Below, piece by piece: positions 24,876 to 33,797 of a stretch of 64,000 nucleotides of DNA (positions are counted from its first letter, which is position 1; each line of letters begins with the position of its first letter). The notes beneath the pieces were generated by a model, which was not told the origin of the DNA, did not search any database, and saw nothing but the letters and a program-made list of their open reading frames with translations. Position numbers and translations under genes: made by a program. Source of the stretch: Streptomyces dysideae (GTDB lineage: Bacteria; Actinomycetota; Actinomycetes; Streptomycetales; Streptomycetaceae); the NCBI RefSeq assembly GCF_001514305.1, contig NZ_KQ949119.1:1-64000 (forward strand). The letters run 5' to 3'.

Positions 24876-25688
24876 ATGGAATTTCGCCTGCTCGGTCCCA
24901 TGGCGGTCATAGACCCCCGCCTCTCCGCCCCTACGGCACCCAAGCCCCGCAAAGTGCTGGCCCTGCTGCTCCTTCATGCGAACCGGCCGGTCCCCACCTC
25001 GCTGCTCATCGAGGAGCTGTGGGAGGACCGGCCGCCCACCAGTGCGGTGCGGACCCTTCAGACGTACATTTTCCAGCTCAGGCGCCATTTCGCCGCAATC
25101 GACGACTGCGCGGACGAAGCACCGGCGGGCAGCGGGCGGGAACGCCGACTCATCGTCACCGGAGCGTCCAGCTATCTCCTGCAGGTCGACGAGGGCGCCC
25201 TCGACGTCACAGAGTTCCAGCGGCTCTCCGGGCTCGGGCACACCGCTTTGCGTGCCGGCCGTCCGGACCGGGCCGCCGAGCTGCTCGGCCAGGCGCTGGC
25301 GCTGTGGCGCGGCCCGGCGCTGGCCGATATGAGTCCCGGCCGGCCTCTGCAGATGCATGCCGTACAGCTCGAAGAGGACCGGCATGCGGCGCTGGAGAGG
25401 CGGATAGAGGCTGATCTGCTCTCAGGCCGCCCCTACCACGAACTGATCGGCGAACTCAGCTCGTTGCTGGTCGAGGACCCCCTGAACGAGGGGGTCTGCC
25501 ACCGTCTGATGTCAGTGTTGTGTCTGGCCGGACGCCGGAGTGAGGCCATCACTGTCTACCACCGGCTGCGCCATCGGCTGGTGGAGGAGTTCGGGATGGA
25601 ACCCTGCGGAGAGTTACGCGAGCTGTACCAGCGTGTCCTTTGCGACGATCTGTCCGCGCCCCAGGTCCGTGAATTCGTCAGGCTCTAG
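24876..25688 (+). CDS. SARP-family pathway activator (second)
   Basis: A 270-aa regulator with the SARP layout: MEFRLLGPMAVID, a winged helix (RTLQTYIFQLRRHF) and a bacterial transcriptional activator domain (QALALWRGPALADM, RLMSVLCLAGRRSEAITVYH). Residue 247 is a TTA codon (25614-25616), so its production depends on bldA tRNA, a typical developmental switch for cluster-situated regulators. GGAGGGA precedes the ATG. Followed by a methyltransferase and a peptidase gene in the same direction. Confidence 0.92.
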   Translation: MEFRLLGPMAVIDPRLSAPTAPKPRKVLALLLLHANRPVPTSLLIEELWEDRPPTSAVRTLQTYIFQLRRHFAAIDDCADEAPAGSGRERRLIVTGASSYLLQVDEGALDVTEFQRLSGLGHTALRAGRPDRAAELLGQALALWRGPALADMSPGRPLQMHAVQLEEDRHAALERRIEADLLSGRPYHELIGELSSLLVEDPLNEGVCHRLMSVLCLAGRRSEAITVYHRLRHRLVEEFGMEPCGELRELYQRVLCDDLSAPQVREFVRL

Positions 25689-25733
25689 CGCGACCTGAAC
25701 CCAGTAGATCCGCAGGCATAGGAGGTGCCCGTC

Positions 25734-26603
25734 ATGGACGCGACCCGGCACAAGGAATCCATCGCCGATACCTTTGACCGCGCGGCGGCGGTCTTTGACC
25801 GCTCGCCGGTGGACTTCTTCACCCCACTCGGTGAACGGCTCGTCGCCAGAGCGGAGTTAAGGCCCGGCGATCGCATACTGGACATCGGCTGCGGCCGGGG
25901 GTCCTGCCTGTTCCCCGCCCGCGAGGCGGTCGGGCCGGACGGCTTCGTCACCGGCATCGACATCGCCCCCGCCATGGTGCGTCACACAGGGGCGGAGGCT
26001 CTCGAGCGGGGCTGGAACAATGTGACGGTACGACAGATGGACGCGGAGGAGCCCGAGTTCGCGCCCGAGTCGTTCGACGTTGTGCTGGGCGGATTCAGTG
26101 TGATGCATCTGCCCGGCGCCCCCGCGACGCTGGGGGCCTATCTCCAGATGCTCGCTCCGGGCGGCCGGCTGGTCTACAGCGACCTGGTGGACGAGGACGG
26201 GCTTCCACCCTTCGTGCCGCCGGACGCCTTCGCCGTACTGGCCCCTCACTTTCCACCCGGGCCCGATCCACGCGAGCGCGGCCGTGCACCCTGGTCCGAG
26301 TCCGCGACGAGTATCACCTCCGCGCTCATCCGGCTTGGATTCGAGCAGGTGACGGTGGCTGAGGAGATCCACGAGATGGCCGTCGCCTCGGGAGACGACT
26401 GGATCACCTGGTCGATGTCCACCGGACTGCGCGCCGCCTGGGACGAACTGCGCGGAGCCGAGGCCACCGCCGCCAGAGAGGCGATCGGCACGGTGTTCGA
26501 ACGGTTGCGCGGTCCCGACGGCCGTATCGTCCTGCCCGTGCCGGTGCGCTTCGTCCATACGCGCAGGCCCCCGGAGAGCCGCAACCTCGCGGAGGAACGA
26601 TGA
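25734..26603 (+). CDS. UbiE/class I SAM methyltransferase
   Basis: A 289-aa methyltransferase with motif I ILDIGCGRGSCLFPA, acidic GIDIAPAMV, and post-motif region LAPGGRLVYSDLVDEDG. The family includes C-, N- and O-methyltransferases, and the substrate cannot be read from sequence. Residue 42 is a TTA codon (25857-25859). ATG 25734 follows AGGAGG. Its stop overlaps the M20 peptidase start (ATGA), suggesting that the two act on the same molecule. Confidence 0.85.
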   Translation: MDATRHKESIADTFDRAAAVFDRSPVDFFTPLGERLVARAELRPGDRILDIGCGRGSCLFPAREAVGPDGFVTGIDIAPAMVRHTGAEALERGWNNVTVRQMDAEEPEFAPESFDVVLGGFSVMHLPGAPATLGAYLQMLAPGGRLVYSDLVDEDGLPPFVPPDAFAVLAPHFPPGPDPRERGRAPWSESATSITSALIRLGFEQVTVAEEIHEMAVASGDDWITWSMSTGLRAAWDELRGAEATAAREAIGTVFERLRGPDGRIVLPVPVRFVHTRRPPESRNLAEER

Positions 26604-28036
26604 CCGCCCCGGACAGGCTCATCCCTCACGCGCCCGACGACATAGACGTCGTCTCCCTTGCCCGCACCATGATCCGGTACGACACCTCGCACAACGGCGA
26701 GGGCGCCGACACCCTGCCGCTCGTCCGCACCCTGGACCGCATCTGGCGGCACGCCGGTGTAGCCACCGAGATCATCCCGACTCCCAAACCCGGCAACGTC
26801 CACTTCCTCGCTCGTATCAAAGGGACCGGGGAGCGGGCTCCGCTGCTCGTGCTGTCCCACTCCGACGTCGTGTCCGCACATCCGGAGGACTGGCAGCACC
26901 CTCCCTTCGCGGCAGATATCTCCGACGGCTTTCTATGGGGGCGCGGCAGTCTGGATATGAAAGGCGCAGGCGCGGCCTTCATGAACGCCCTGCTGAGGCA
27001 TGTGCGGGAGGGGGCTCTGTTCGACCGTGACATCATCTTTCTCTCGGACTGTGACGAGGAGGGCGGCTGGTACGGAACCCGTTGGCTGACCGAGCACCAC
27101 TGGGACCGGGTCGCCGCAGGGGCCGTGCTCACGGAGGGCGGCTGGATGCTGGCCCAGCAGGAAGGCAGCACACCCATGCTGGCCTCGCTGAGTTGCGTGG
27201 ACCGGGCCTTCGGCGCGGTACGGCTGACCGCCTCCGGGACAGCCACCCACTCCTCCCGTCCGCTCCCGGACTCGGCGCTGGCCCGGCTCGCCGCAGCGGT
27301 GCACGCTGTCTCACGCGCCCGTACTCCGGTCGTCCTCACCCCTCTGAACCGTGACTACTTCGCGGCCCTCGCTCAGGGCACCCGTGACCCCGAACTGGCC
27401 GCCGCCGTGCGTCGGCTCCTCGACGCCGAGGATGCCTCCGAAGAGGCCAAGCTCGAGGCGGCGGCGGAAGAGGTACTGAGCAGGTCGCCCTATCCAGGGC
27501 TGCACAACGCACTGCTGCGGGCCACCATCGCCTTCGTCTCCCAGGATGGAGGCCTCCGTGCCAACGTCATCCCGCGGCGGGCGTCCGCGCTCCTCCAACT
27601 GCGATTCACCCCGGGCGGCCAGTCGCCCCAAGAACTGCTCGATCACATCGGCAAGGTCATCGTGGATTACCCGGGCATCCGCATGGAACTGGTCGGCCCG
27701 CCGGGGGAACACTCCGCCGACACCCTTGCCCGTTGGAACCGAGACTGGAACGCCCGCCCTAGCCCCATCGACTCCGACGTCTTCACCGCCTGGCGCCGGG
27801 CGGTGGCCCTAACTCATCCCGGCGTTCCCACCGTACCCGCTATGTTCGAGGCGGGCACCAGCGGCAAGCCCTGGCAGGATCGCGGCATCCCGGTCTACGG
27901 CACGTATCCCTACCTGGTGGACAATCCAACGCTGACCGCCATGCACGGCGACGACGAGAGGGTGAGCGTGGTGGCCCTACGACAGGGCGCGGAGCTGCTG
28001 TACCGGATGTTCGGAGCGTTCGTCGTGCACCGATAG
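26600..28036 (+). CDS. M20-family metallopeptidase/amidohydrolase
   Basis: A 478-aa di-zinc hydrolase. Metal ligands are visible in order: LLVLSHSDVVSAH (His), GRGSLDMKGAG (Asp), SDCDEEGGWYG (catalytic Glu and Glu ligand), and the C-terminal TAMHGDDERV (His). The family removes acyl, aminoacyl or carbamoyl groups. It is uncommon in type II PKS clusters and is coupled to the methyltransferase upstream. It could unmask a protected intermediate, trim a side chain or give resistance. Last gene before a strong terminator and hence the apparent right end of the cluster. Confidence 0.88.
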   Translation: MTAPDRLIPHAPDDIDVVSLARTMIRYDTSHNGEGADTLPLVRTLDRIWRHAGVATEIIPTPKPGNVHFLARIKGTGERAPLLVLSHSDVVSAHPEDWQHPPFAADISDGFLWGRGSLDMKGAGAAFMNALLRHVREGALFDRDIIFLSDCDEEGGWYGTRWLTEHHWDRVAAGAVLTEGGWMLAQQEGSTPMLASLSCVDRAFGAVRLTASGTATHSSRPLPDSALARLAAAVHAVSRARTPVVLTPLNRDYFAALAQGTRDPELAAAVRRLLDAEDASEEAKLEAAAEEVLSRSPYPGLHNALLRATIAFVSQDGGLRANVIPRRASALLQLRFTPGGQSPQELLDHIGKVIVDYPGIRMELVGPPGEHSADTLARWNRDWNARPSPIDSDVFTAWRRAVALTHPGVPTVPAMFEAGTSGKPWQDRGIPVYGTYPYLVDNPTLTAMHGDDERVSVVALRQGAELLYRMFGAFVVHR

Positions 28037-28067
28037 CCCGGCATACTGGATTCCGATCGAGACTCAC

Positions 28068-28106
28068 ACCGCTCGGCCGCTGCCCACAGGGCAGCGGCCG
28101 AGCGGT
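28068..28106. terminator. 18-bp hairpin terminator ending block 1
   Basis: A perfect 18-bp stem (28068-28085 with 28089-28106) and 3-base loop about 30 bp after the peptidase stop codon. It marks the right end of the polyketide block. Confidence 0.88.
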
Positions 28107-28700
28107 CGGGCGCCGTGAGTCTGCCCGCTGCCGCTGCCCCTGGCGGCTTACGGCCCGTTTCGGCCAGCGGCACGGCTCTGGCCTGCGAACCCACTCCACG
28201 ACCGCTCCCGCTCAAGCCGCGCCCTTGCTGGGACCCAACCGCTCGGTGGACATCGGATCTGGGACCGCAACACTTCCGTGTCGCCTTCCTGCCACGTGTG
28301 CCACCAGCGGCGCCGAACGCGTAGCCACCCGTAGACCTTCGCGATGACCTCGGTCTTCTGCCCGCGCACCAACAGCTCGCCGCCGAAGTCGCAGCCGCTT
28401 CCCCATCTTCTCCTGCTCTCTGGAGGGCCAAGGGGCGGGGACTCCACCGCCTGCCTGGGCGCTCATCGGGTGGGGTAGGACTCGATTCCATAGGTCATGC
28501 TGCGGATCCTGTCACCACTGGTTGGTCGATGGCCAGGGGTTTTAGCTGGTCAGGAACGGACCTGAAGGACGGTCTCGGGAACAGCCAACCGGCCACGCTG
28601 TAAGGGGCCGTCTCTGGAGTAACCTGCGGGAGACCCGGCGCGCGTACGAAGAGTCTGTGGGAGGCCTACAATCTCGGTGACTCTGCTTCTTGCCACCCGT
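28107..28700. other. Gene-poor junction between the two blocks
   Basis: No intact gene. A minus-strand frame around 28270-28400 (including KVYGWLRVRRRWWHTW) has some coding character but matches no family I know. The stretch leads into the tRNA-associated repeat at 28701. Confidence 0.4.
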
Positions 28701-28837
28701 GGTGGCCAGCCGGTGGCCGGACGCCTTTGGACGGTGCAGCATCGGGTGGCACGGGTCAACCTGTTGCACGTGCTCTGATCAGGCACAACGTCACTACGCG
28801 GCACGGCGGAACACCACGCAACACGAACCCTCACGGT

Positions 28838-28882
28838 CTCGTAATGCGTAGGTCTCGGGTTCGAATCCCGAAGGCGGCTCCA
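28838..28882 (+). pseudogene. tRNA-Thr(CGU) 3' fragment, left copy
   Basis: The stretch contains the 3' side of the anticodon arm (CTCGTAATGCG), the T arm GGTTCGAATCC and an acceptor 3' strand ending in CCA. The 5' half (acceptor, D arm) is missing, so it is not a working tRNA. The break falls in the anticodon arm, a usual crossover place for tyrosine integrases. The minus strand gives the familiar false-protein signature RLRDSNPRPTHYE. Confidence 0.88.
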
Positions 28883-28887
28883 TGGTG

Positions 28888-28917
28888 AACCCCAGGTCAG
28901 GCCTTTGACCTGGGGTT
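28888..28917 (+). terminator. tRNA-associated terminator
   Basis: A 12-bp perfect stem (28888-28899 with 28906-28917) followed by a T-rich tail, directly after the tRNA fragment. The same hairpin with one change follows the right copy at 62018-62047. Confidence 0.8.
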
Positions 28918-29284
28918 TCTTCTCTTGGGTGACCTTGGAATTCGGGCCATTCGGACAGTTGGTTTCTACGCATCGCAATGCGTAGGTCGTTGATCTACTA
29001 CCTGTCGCGCGTGGGTAGCCCAATGGGCTTTGAGCTGCGGTTTTGCTGCACTGAAGCGTTGAATTGGCCCGAGGGGCGGCCCGTCCGGTGGACAGCCGGT
29101 GGACAGCTGTGCGTGATGCTTCGTCAGAAGCCTCCCGCTCCTCTCGACCGGTGTGTGATGTGTCGCGTGTCCGAGAGAAGGGGACGGGCGGCATTGGGCT
29201 GTGCAGTTTCGACATACAGCAAGGCTTGTCGCTGGGCTCGTCCGGTTTCTGCGGTGAGCATCAATGAGATCGTGCAGGCGCTTC

Positions 29285-29510
29285 ATGGGTGTCGCTACCC
29301 ACGGCCCGATCCCCTCGGTACGGCTGACCAAGATCTTCCGACAGGCCAGCAGTCCGGGGTGGTGACGAGCACCCACTGGATCAACTAAGGGCCTGCCCCC
29401 GCTGACAGACGGCCTGCCCGACTTCCTCCTCTTCGTGGAGGACAACACCGACAACGCGGCCGGTCTTAACGTCGACGTGGTGGCCAGGCGGATCCAGCGG
29501 AAATTCGGCC
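29285..29510 (+). pseudogene. RecD2-like helicase remnant
   Basis: Translation in two frames gives HGPIPSVRLTKIFRQA, then SGVVTSTHWIN, then GLPPLTDGLPDFLLFVEDN, in the order seen in the helicase domain of RecD2-type (SF1B) helicases. At least two frameshifts and loss of both ends make it a fragment. Such helicases travel on actinomycete mobile elements, which fits the adjoining att site. Confidence 0.7.
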
Positions 29511-29654
29511 TCGGCCACCGGCCGCCCTACCGGCCTCGCCGCCCTCAGCCTCCTGGCCGAGGGCTGAGGTTCCCCCTGTGTGCGGGAGGCGCTGATCAGC
29601 TGGTCAGGGCGGGTTGACGGGGTTTCAGGTTCGTTCGTTCTGAGGCGTCTGGCC

Positions 29655-29813
29655 CGCCGCCACTGAGATCGCCGAGCTGGACGCCGAGATCGGTCCGCTG
29701 GTCAAGCAGGCGGCCCCCGCCCTGTTGGAGCTGTTCGGGATCGGACCCGCGACCTCGTCCGCCAGCTCCAGGCCCTCGGCCACCAGGTCACCCTCGAACC
29801 CGCGACCGCCTGA
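29655..29813 (+). pseudogene. Transposase remnants (IS110-like and another)
   Basis: From 29662 the frame reads TEIAELDAEIGPLVKQAAPA and on to LFGIGP, typical of the IS110 transposase start of its C-terminal domain. From about 29748 a different frame reads RDLVRQLQALGHQVTLEPAT before a stop, like the tail of a second transposase. Two fragments were apparently joined by deletion. Confidence 0.55.
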
Positions 29814-29851
29814 CCGGCCTCACTCCGATATCCGGTCCGCAAGCGGCCCGG

Positions 29852-30667
29852 ATGCTGCCGCCTGCCCTACCGGAGATCGATGCCGGTGCCGGTCCGGTGC
29901 TGGTGATGCTGCACGGCGGCGGACCCGGCGCGAGTGCGGTCGCCAACTACCACCAGAACCTGCCAGCCCTCACCCGGCACTTCCGTGTCGTGCTGCCCGA
30001 CCAGCCCGGCTTCGGCGGCAGCTACCGCCCCGCCGAAGCCGACCTGGACGCCCGCAGCATCACCGAGATCACGGTCGATGCCCTGCTGCAGACGCTGGAC
30101 GCCCTCGGCGTCGACCGGTTCCATCTGCTGGGCAACAGTCTGGGCGGAGCAGCCGCCATCGCCACCGCGCTCGAAGCCCCGGAGCGGGTCGAGAAGCTGG
30201 TGCTGATGGCACCGGGCGGCGGCTGGCTGCCCTTCGGGCCCACCCCGACCGAGGGCCAGAAGGCGATGTTCCGCTACTACAACGGCGAGGGCCCGACCCT
30301 GAAGAAGATGCGGGACTTCATCGGCGTGATGACCGCCGAGCCGAAGCGCTGGGCGGACACTGCACAGGCCCGCTACGAGGCGTCCCTCGACGAGTCCCAC
30401 ATCGCCTTCTACCACGCCTACAACGCGGCCTTCGCCAAGCGGCACGGCATGGACCCGCTCTGGCAGCGGGTCCACAAGATCAAGGCGTCGACCCTCTTGC
30501 TCTGGGGCCGCGACGACCGCACCATCACCCTCGACGGCGCGCAGCTGATGCTCAAGCAGATCCGCGACGTCCAGTTGCACGTCTTCGGCGGCTGCGGCCA
30601 CTGGGTCCAGCTGGAGCGGCAGGCCGAGTTCGAGCGCCTGGTCACCGACTTCCTCAAGGAGCACTGA
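29852..30667 (+). CDS. Meta-cleavage-type C-C hydrolase (BphD/HsaD-like)
   Basis: A 271-aa alpha/beta hydrolase. VMLHGGGPGASAVANYHQNL is the oxyanion region special to BphD, HsaD and MhpC; the nucleophile is S96 in LLGNSLGGAAA, with the Asp in WGRDDRTI and His in GCGHWVQLE. The family cleaves ring-opened dienoates. Its N terminus is about twenty residues shorter than usual, directly beside transposase debris, so it may be slightly truncated. Four bases separate it from the next gene. With its neighbours it belongs to an aromatic degradation module, not to a biosynthetic one. Confidence 0.82.
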   Translation: MLPPALPEIDAGAGPVLVMLHGGGPGASAVANYHQNLPALTRHFRVVLPDQPGFGGSYRPAEADLDARSITEITVDALLQTLDALGVDRFHLLGNSLGGAAAIATALEAPERVEKLVLMAPGGGWLPFGPTPTEGQKAMFRYYNGEGPTLKKMRDFIGVMTAEPKRWADTAQARYEASLDESHIAFYHAYNAAFAKRHGMDPLWQRVHKIKASTLLLWGRDDRTITLDGAQLMLKQIRDVQLHVFGGCGHWVQLERQAEFERLVTDFLKEH

Positions 30668-30670
30668 CCC

Positions 30671-31510
30671 ATGGGCTGGCTGGAGGGCGAGGTCGCCCTG
30701 ATCACCGGCGCCGGCTCCGGCATCGGCCGCGCCGTCGCCCTGCGCTACCTCGCCGAGGGCGCGAGCGTCGCCGTCCTCGGCCGCAACGCCGAGCAGCTGG
30801 AAGAGGTGGTGCGCGCCGCGGGCGAACGGGGGGACCGGGTGCTGCCCGTGCCCGGAGACGTACGCTCCCCGGACGACCTGCACCACGCCGTTGAGGCCAC
30901 GGTCGAGCGGTTCGGCAAACTGGACATACTCGTCCCCAACGCCGGGATCTGGGACTACCACCGCAGCCTCACCAGGCTCACCGGCAAGGAGTTCTCCGAG
31001 GCCTTCGACGAGATCTTCGGCATCAACGTCAAGGGATACGTCCTGGCCGTGGAGGCCGCCTGGCGCGAGCTGGTCGCCACCCGCGGGAGCGTCGTGATGA
31101 CCCTGTCGAACGCCTCCTTCCACACCGACGGCGGCGGCGTCCTCTACACCGCCAGCAAGCATGCCTGTCTCGGCCTGCTCCGCCAGTTCGCCTACGAGCT
31201 GGCGCCGAGCGTCCGGGTCAACGGCGTCGCCGTCGGCGGCATGCGCACCCAGCTGCGCGGCCCGCAGAGCCTGGGCCTTCAGGACCGTACGCTGGCCGCG
31301 TCCTTCGCCAGGAACGAGGCGTCCGGAATCGAACAGCCGCCGCTCATCCCGCTGTACGACTCCAGCGTCGAGCCAGAGGACTTCACCGGCCCGTACGTCC
31401 TGCTCGCCTCCCGCGCCGACAGCGGCACCGTCACCGGAGCCGTCATCCCCGCCGACGGCGGCATCGCCGTCCGCGGCTTCCGCACCCCTGCCGGCGGCGC
31501 GGGCCTCTGA
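30671..31510 (+). CDS. cis-Dihydrodiol dehydrogenase-like SDR (BphB/HcaB type)
   Basis: A 279-aa short-chain dehydrogenase with LITGAGSGIGRAVALRYL, the group-specific VPNAGIWDYHRSLTRL, and YTASKHACLGLLRQ with catalytic Tyr and Lys. BphB and HcaB enzymes rearomatise cis-dihydrodiols made by ring dioxygenases to catechols. No dioxygenase gene is present in the window, so the pathway upstream is missing or the substrate differs. Follows the hydrolase directly. Confidence 0.82.
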   Translation: MGWLEGEVALITGAGSGIGRAVALRYLAEGASVAVLGRNAEQLEEVVRAAGERGDRVLPVPGDVRSPDDLHHAVEATVERFGKLDILVPNAGIWDYHRSLTRLTGKEFSEAFDEIFGINVKGYVLAVEAAWRELVATRGSVVMTLSNASFHTDGGGVLYTASKHACLGLLRQFAYELAPSVRVNGVAVGGMRTQLRGPQSLGLQDRTLAASFARNEASGIEQPPLIPLYDSSVEPEDFTGPYVLLASRADSGTVTGAVIPADGGIAVRGFRTPAGGAGL

Positions 31511-31570
31511 ACCACCGCCACCGTCCGTCGCCCGTCCCCGTCACCGACAGCCATCGAAGGAGCCGACACC

Positions 31571-33145
31571 ATGGCCGCCGTCGACATCAGCCCCGCCGCG
31601 GCACTGCACCGCAGAGCCCAGTTGCCCACCGCCAGTGCCCTCGTCTACGAGGGCCGTGAGATCTCCGCCGCCCAACTCAGCCGCACCGCAGCCGAGTTCG
31701 CCGCCGGACTCGCCGAGCACGGGCTGCGCCGCGGCGACCGGATCGCCTACCTCGGCTTCAACAGCGTGACCGTCTTCGAGACGCTCATCGCGGCGGCTCA
31801 CCTCGGGGCGATCTTCGTCCCGGTCAACTTCCGGCTCGCGGCCGACGAAGTGCACCACATCCTGACCGACAGCGGCGCCCACACCGTGGTGGTGGAAGCG
31901 GGCCACCGTGAACTCGTCGAGTCGATCATGGGCGACATACCGGCCCGCCGCCACATATTGGTCGACACCGATCCCCAGTGCCCCGCGGCGGCCGCGCGAG
32001 CCGCCGTCTGGTCCCCGCTGTCGGAGCTGCTCGGCCCCGACCGGCCCGCAAGGGAGCGCGCCGCCCTGTACGACGACGACCTCGCGGTGCTCATGTACAC
32101 CTCCGGCACCACGGGTCGGCCCAAGGGCGTCATGCTCACCCACGGCAACCTCTGGTGGAACGCGGTCAATGTTGACAGCGTCGTGGACACCCGGGCCGAC
32201 GACGTGAACCTGGCCGTCGCCCCGCTCTTCCACATCGGCGGCCTCAACGCCCTCACCCTGCGCACCTTGCTGCGCGGCGGCACCGTCGTCCTGCGCCGCG
32301 GCTTCGATCCCGCCCAGTGCCTCGACGACCTGGTCCACCACCGCGTGACCGGTCTCTTCGCCGTCCCGGCCATGTACGCCGCCCTCGCCCGCGTGCCCGG
32401 CTTCGCCGAGGCCGACCTGAGTGCCCTGCGGTCGGCGATCGTGGCGGGCGCACCCGTGCCACCGCAGCTCATCAAGGACTACGGCGAGTGCGGGATCCTG
32501 CTCCAGCAGGCCTGGGGGCTGACCGAGACGGCGCCCTTCGCCACCTACCTGCCGGCCGGCCTGACGCGGGAGAAGGCGGGATCGGCCGGAGCCCCCATGC
32601 CGTACACCGAGATCTGTCTCGCCGACCCCGTCACGGGCGCCCGCATCCGGGAGACCGACGTGCGAGGCGAGATCTGCGTACGCGGCCCCAACGTGGCCTC
32701 CGGTTACTGGGACAACCCGGACGCCACCCGTGCGGCCTTCGACGACGCGGGCTGGTTCCACACCGGTGACATCGCCTACCGGGACAAGGACGGTCTCTAC
32801 TACATCGTCGACCGGCTCAAGGACATGATCATCAGCGGTGGCGAGAACGTCTACCCTGCCGAGGTGGAGCGAGTCCTCGTCGAGTACCCGGGCGTCCTGG
32901 AGGCCGCCGTCATCGGCGTCCCCGACCCCAAGTGGGGCGAAACCGTCCTCGCCGTCCTCACGTGCGAGCCTGGCACCGCTCCCACTCTGGAGGACGTCCG
33001 CGGCTTCGCGGGCCGGCACCTGGCCCGCTACAAGCTCCCCACCACAGTCCTGATCGCCGAGCAGCTGCCCCGCAACGCCAGCGGAAAGCTCGCCAAGGTC
33101 GAGCTCCGACGCTGGGTCGAGCAGCAGGCCGCCTCGGCTCTCTGA
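31571..33145 (+). CDS. Acyl/aryl-CoA ligase
   Basis: A 524-aa class I adenylate-forming enzyme. The P-loop is MYTSGTTGRPKGVMLTH, the A5 region QQAWGLTETAPF, the A7/A8 part GWFHTGDIAYRDKDG and DRLKDMIISGGENVYP, and the catalytic Lys lies in NASGKLAKVELRR. It resembles fatty-acid or feruloyl-type CoA ligases. AAGGAG precedes the ATG. As the third gene of the catabolic operon it probably activates an aromatic or side-chain acid. Confidence 0.85.
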   Translation: MAAVDISPAAALHRRAQLPTASALVYEGREISAAQLSRTAAEFAAGLAEHGLRRGDRIAYLGFNSVTVFETLIAAAHLGAIFVPVNFRLAADEVHHILTDSGAHTVVVEAGHRELVESIMGDIPARRHILVDTDPQCPAAAARAAVWSPLSELLGPDRPARERAALYDDDLAVLMYTSGTTGRPKGVMLTHGNLWWNAVNVDSVVDTRADDVNLAVAPLFHIGGLNALTLRTLLRGGTVVLRRGFDPAQCLDDLVHHRVTGLFAVPAMYAALARVPGFAEADLSALRSAIVAGAPVPPQLIKDYGECGILLQQAWGLTETAPFATYLPAGLTREKAGSAGAPMPYTEICLADPVTGARIRETDVRGEICVRGPNVASGYWDNPDATRAAFDDAGWFHTGDIAYRDKDGLYYIVDRLKDMIISGGENVYPAEVERVLVEYPGVLEAAVIGVPDPKWGETVLAVLTCEPGTAPTLEDVRGFAGRHLARYKLPTTVLIAEQLPRNASGKLAKVELRRWVEQQAASAL

Positions 33146-33224
33146 CCCGTCCCCACCACCCCTGACCCGCCCGGCCCTGTGCGACACGGCCCGGGCCGGC
33201 CCTACACGACCGCGGAGCCCTCGC

Positions 33225-33724
33225 CATGGCCATCCTCCTCGATGCCGTATCGCCGCCCCCCCGTGCCGGCCCTCGGCGGCGGCTGGAATTTGCGGCCGAC
33301 CGGTGATCCCGTCGGCATCTCCAGCCGTACCGTCGGCGCCTACGCCGCCACCTTCGACGGCGGGCCGACGATCCTCCTGGAGATCCACCGCGTCCCGCAC
33401 CACCCGGTGTGCGTCTGCTATCCCTTCGGGGCCCATGACCTCGCCGTCGGACTCACCCTCCCGGACCCCGCCCCTTCGGAACAGGCCCTGGCCTCCCGCC
33501 TGCTGCGCGAACTCGTCCCCGCCCTCTTCGCCGCGGACCCACACTGCCGCCGGGTCGTCGCCGCACCGGCCGAGGACGACTCCCCGGCCCAGCTCACCCT
33601 GGAAGCCGCGGGCTTCCGCCGGGTCACCGAGGCCGACCTGCCCGGCGGCACGGTCGTGCTGTTCACGGCCGAGCCACCGGCCGTCATGCGTGTGTCCACC
33701 GCTCTCGACGACATGCCGCACTGA
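33225..33724 (+). pseudogene. GNAT-like acyltransferase fragment, apparently frameshifted
   Basis: A frame starting at the ATG at 33225 (with GGAG upstream) reads MAILLDAVSPPP and then stops. Past a run of seven C (33256-33262) the neighbouring frame is open to 33724 and ends with VVAAPAEDDSPAQLTLEAAG and FRRVTEADLP, a GNAT-like C terminus. A single-base slip in the C-run would join them. Function is not clear; it may be a small acetyltransferase, and a sequencing error is possible. Confidence 0.45.
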
Positions 33725-33797
33725 ACCGCCGTACGGCACCGCGAGCCGGCCGCCCACCAGGTGAACCGGCGGGCGTGACCGGCTGACTGCCGTGGCG

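Larger units (their letters stand above)
28701..28988 (+). repeat. Attachment-site repeat, left copy
   Basis: This stretch aligns without gaps to 61831-62118 (constant offset 33,130 bp), with most positions identical and one 63-bp block (28835-28897) identical throughout. It contains a tRNA-Thr 3' fragment and its terminator. Direct repeats of a tRNA 3' end are the usual scar of integrases that insert at tRNA genes, so this is read as an att site bounding the island to its right. Confidence 0.85.

Noticed and set aside
28542..28769. Pair of similar small minus-strand proteins starting MQQVDPCHP (also near 61585-61899)
   Set aside because: Their similarity is explained by the DNA repeat; beyond the repeat the two frames have nothing in common.
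28838..28882. Intact tRNA gene
   Set aside because: Only the part from the anticodon arm to the CCA end is present; acceptor 5' strand and D arm are missing. The same holds at 61968-62012.
28550..29215. Minus-strand protein with RLRDSNPRPTHYE
   Set aside because: This peptide is the known false translation of a tRNA 3' end on the opposite strand, and the frame has no family match elsewhere.
29852..31510. Polyketide tailoring enzymes of block 1
   Set aside because: They lie beyond the terminator at 28068 and the att scar, and their motifs match ring-cleavage catabolism.
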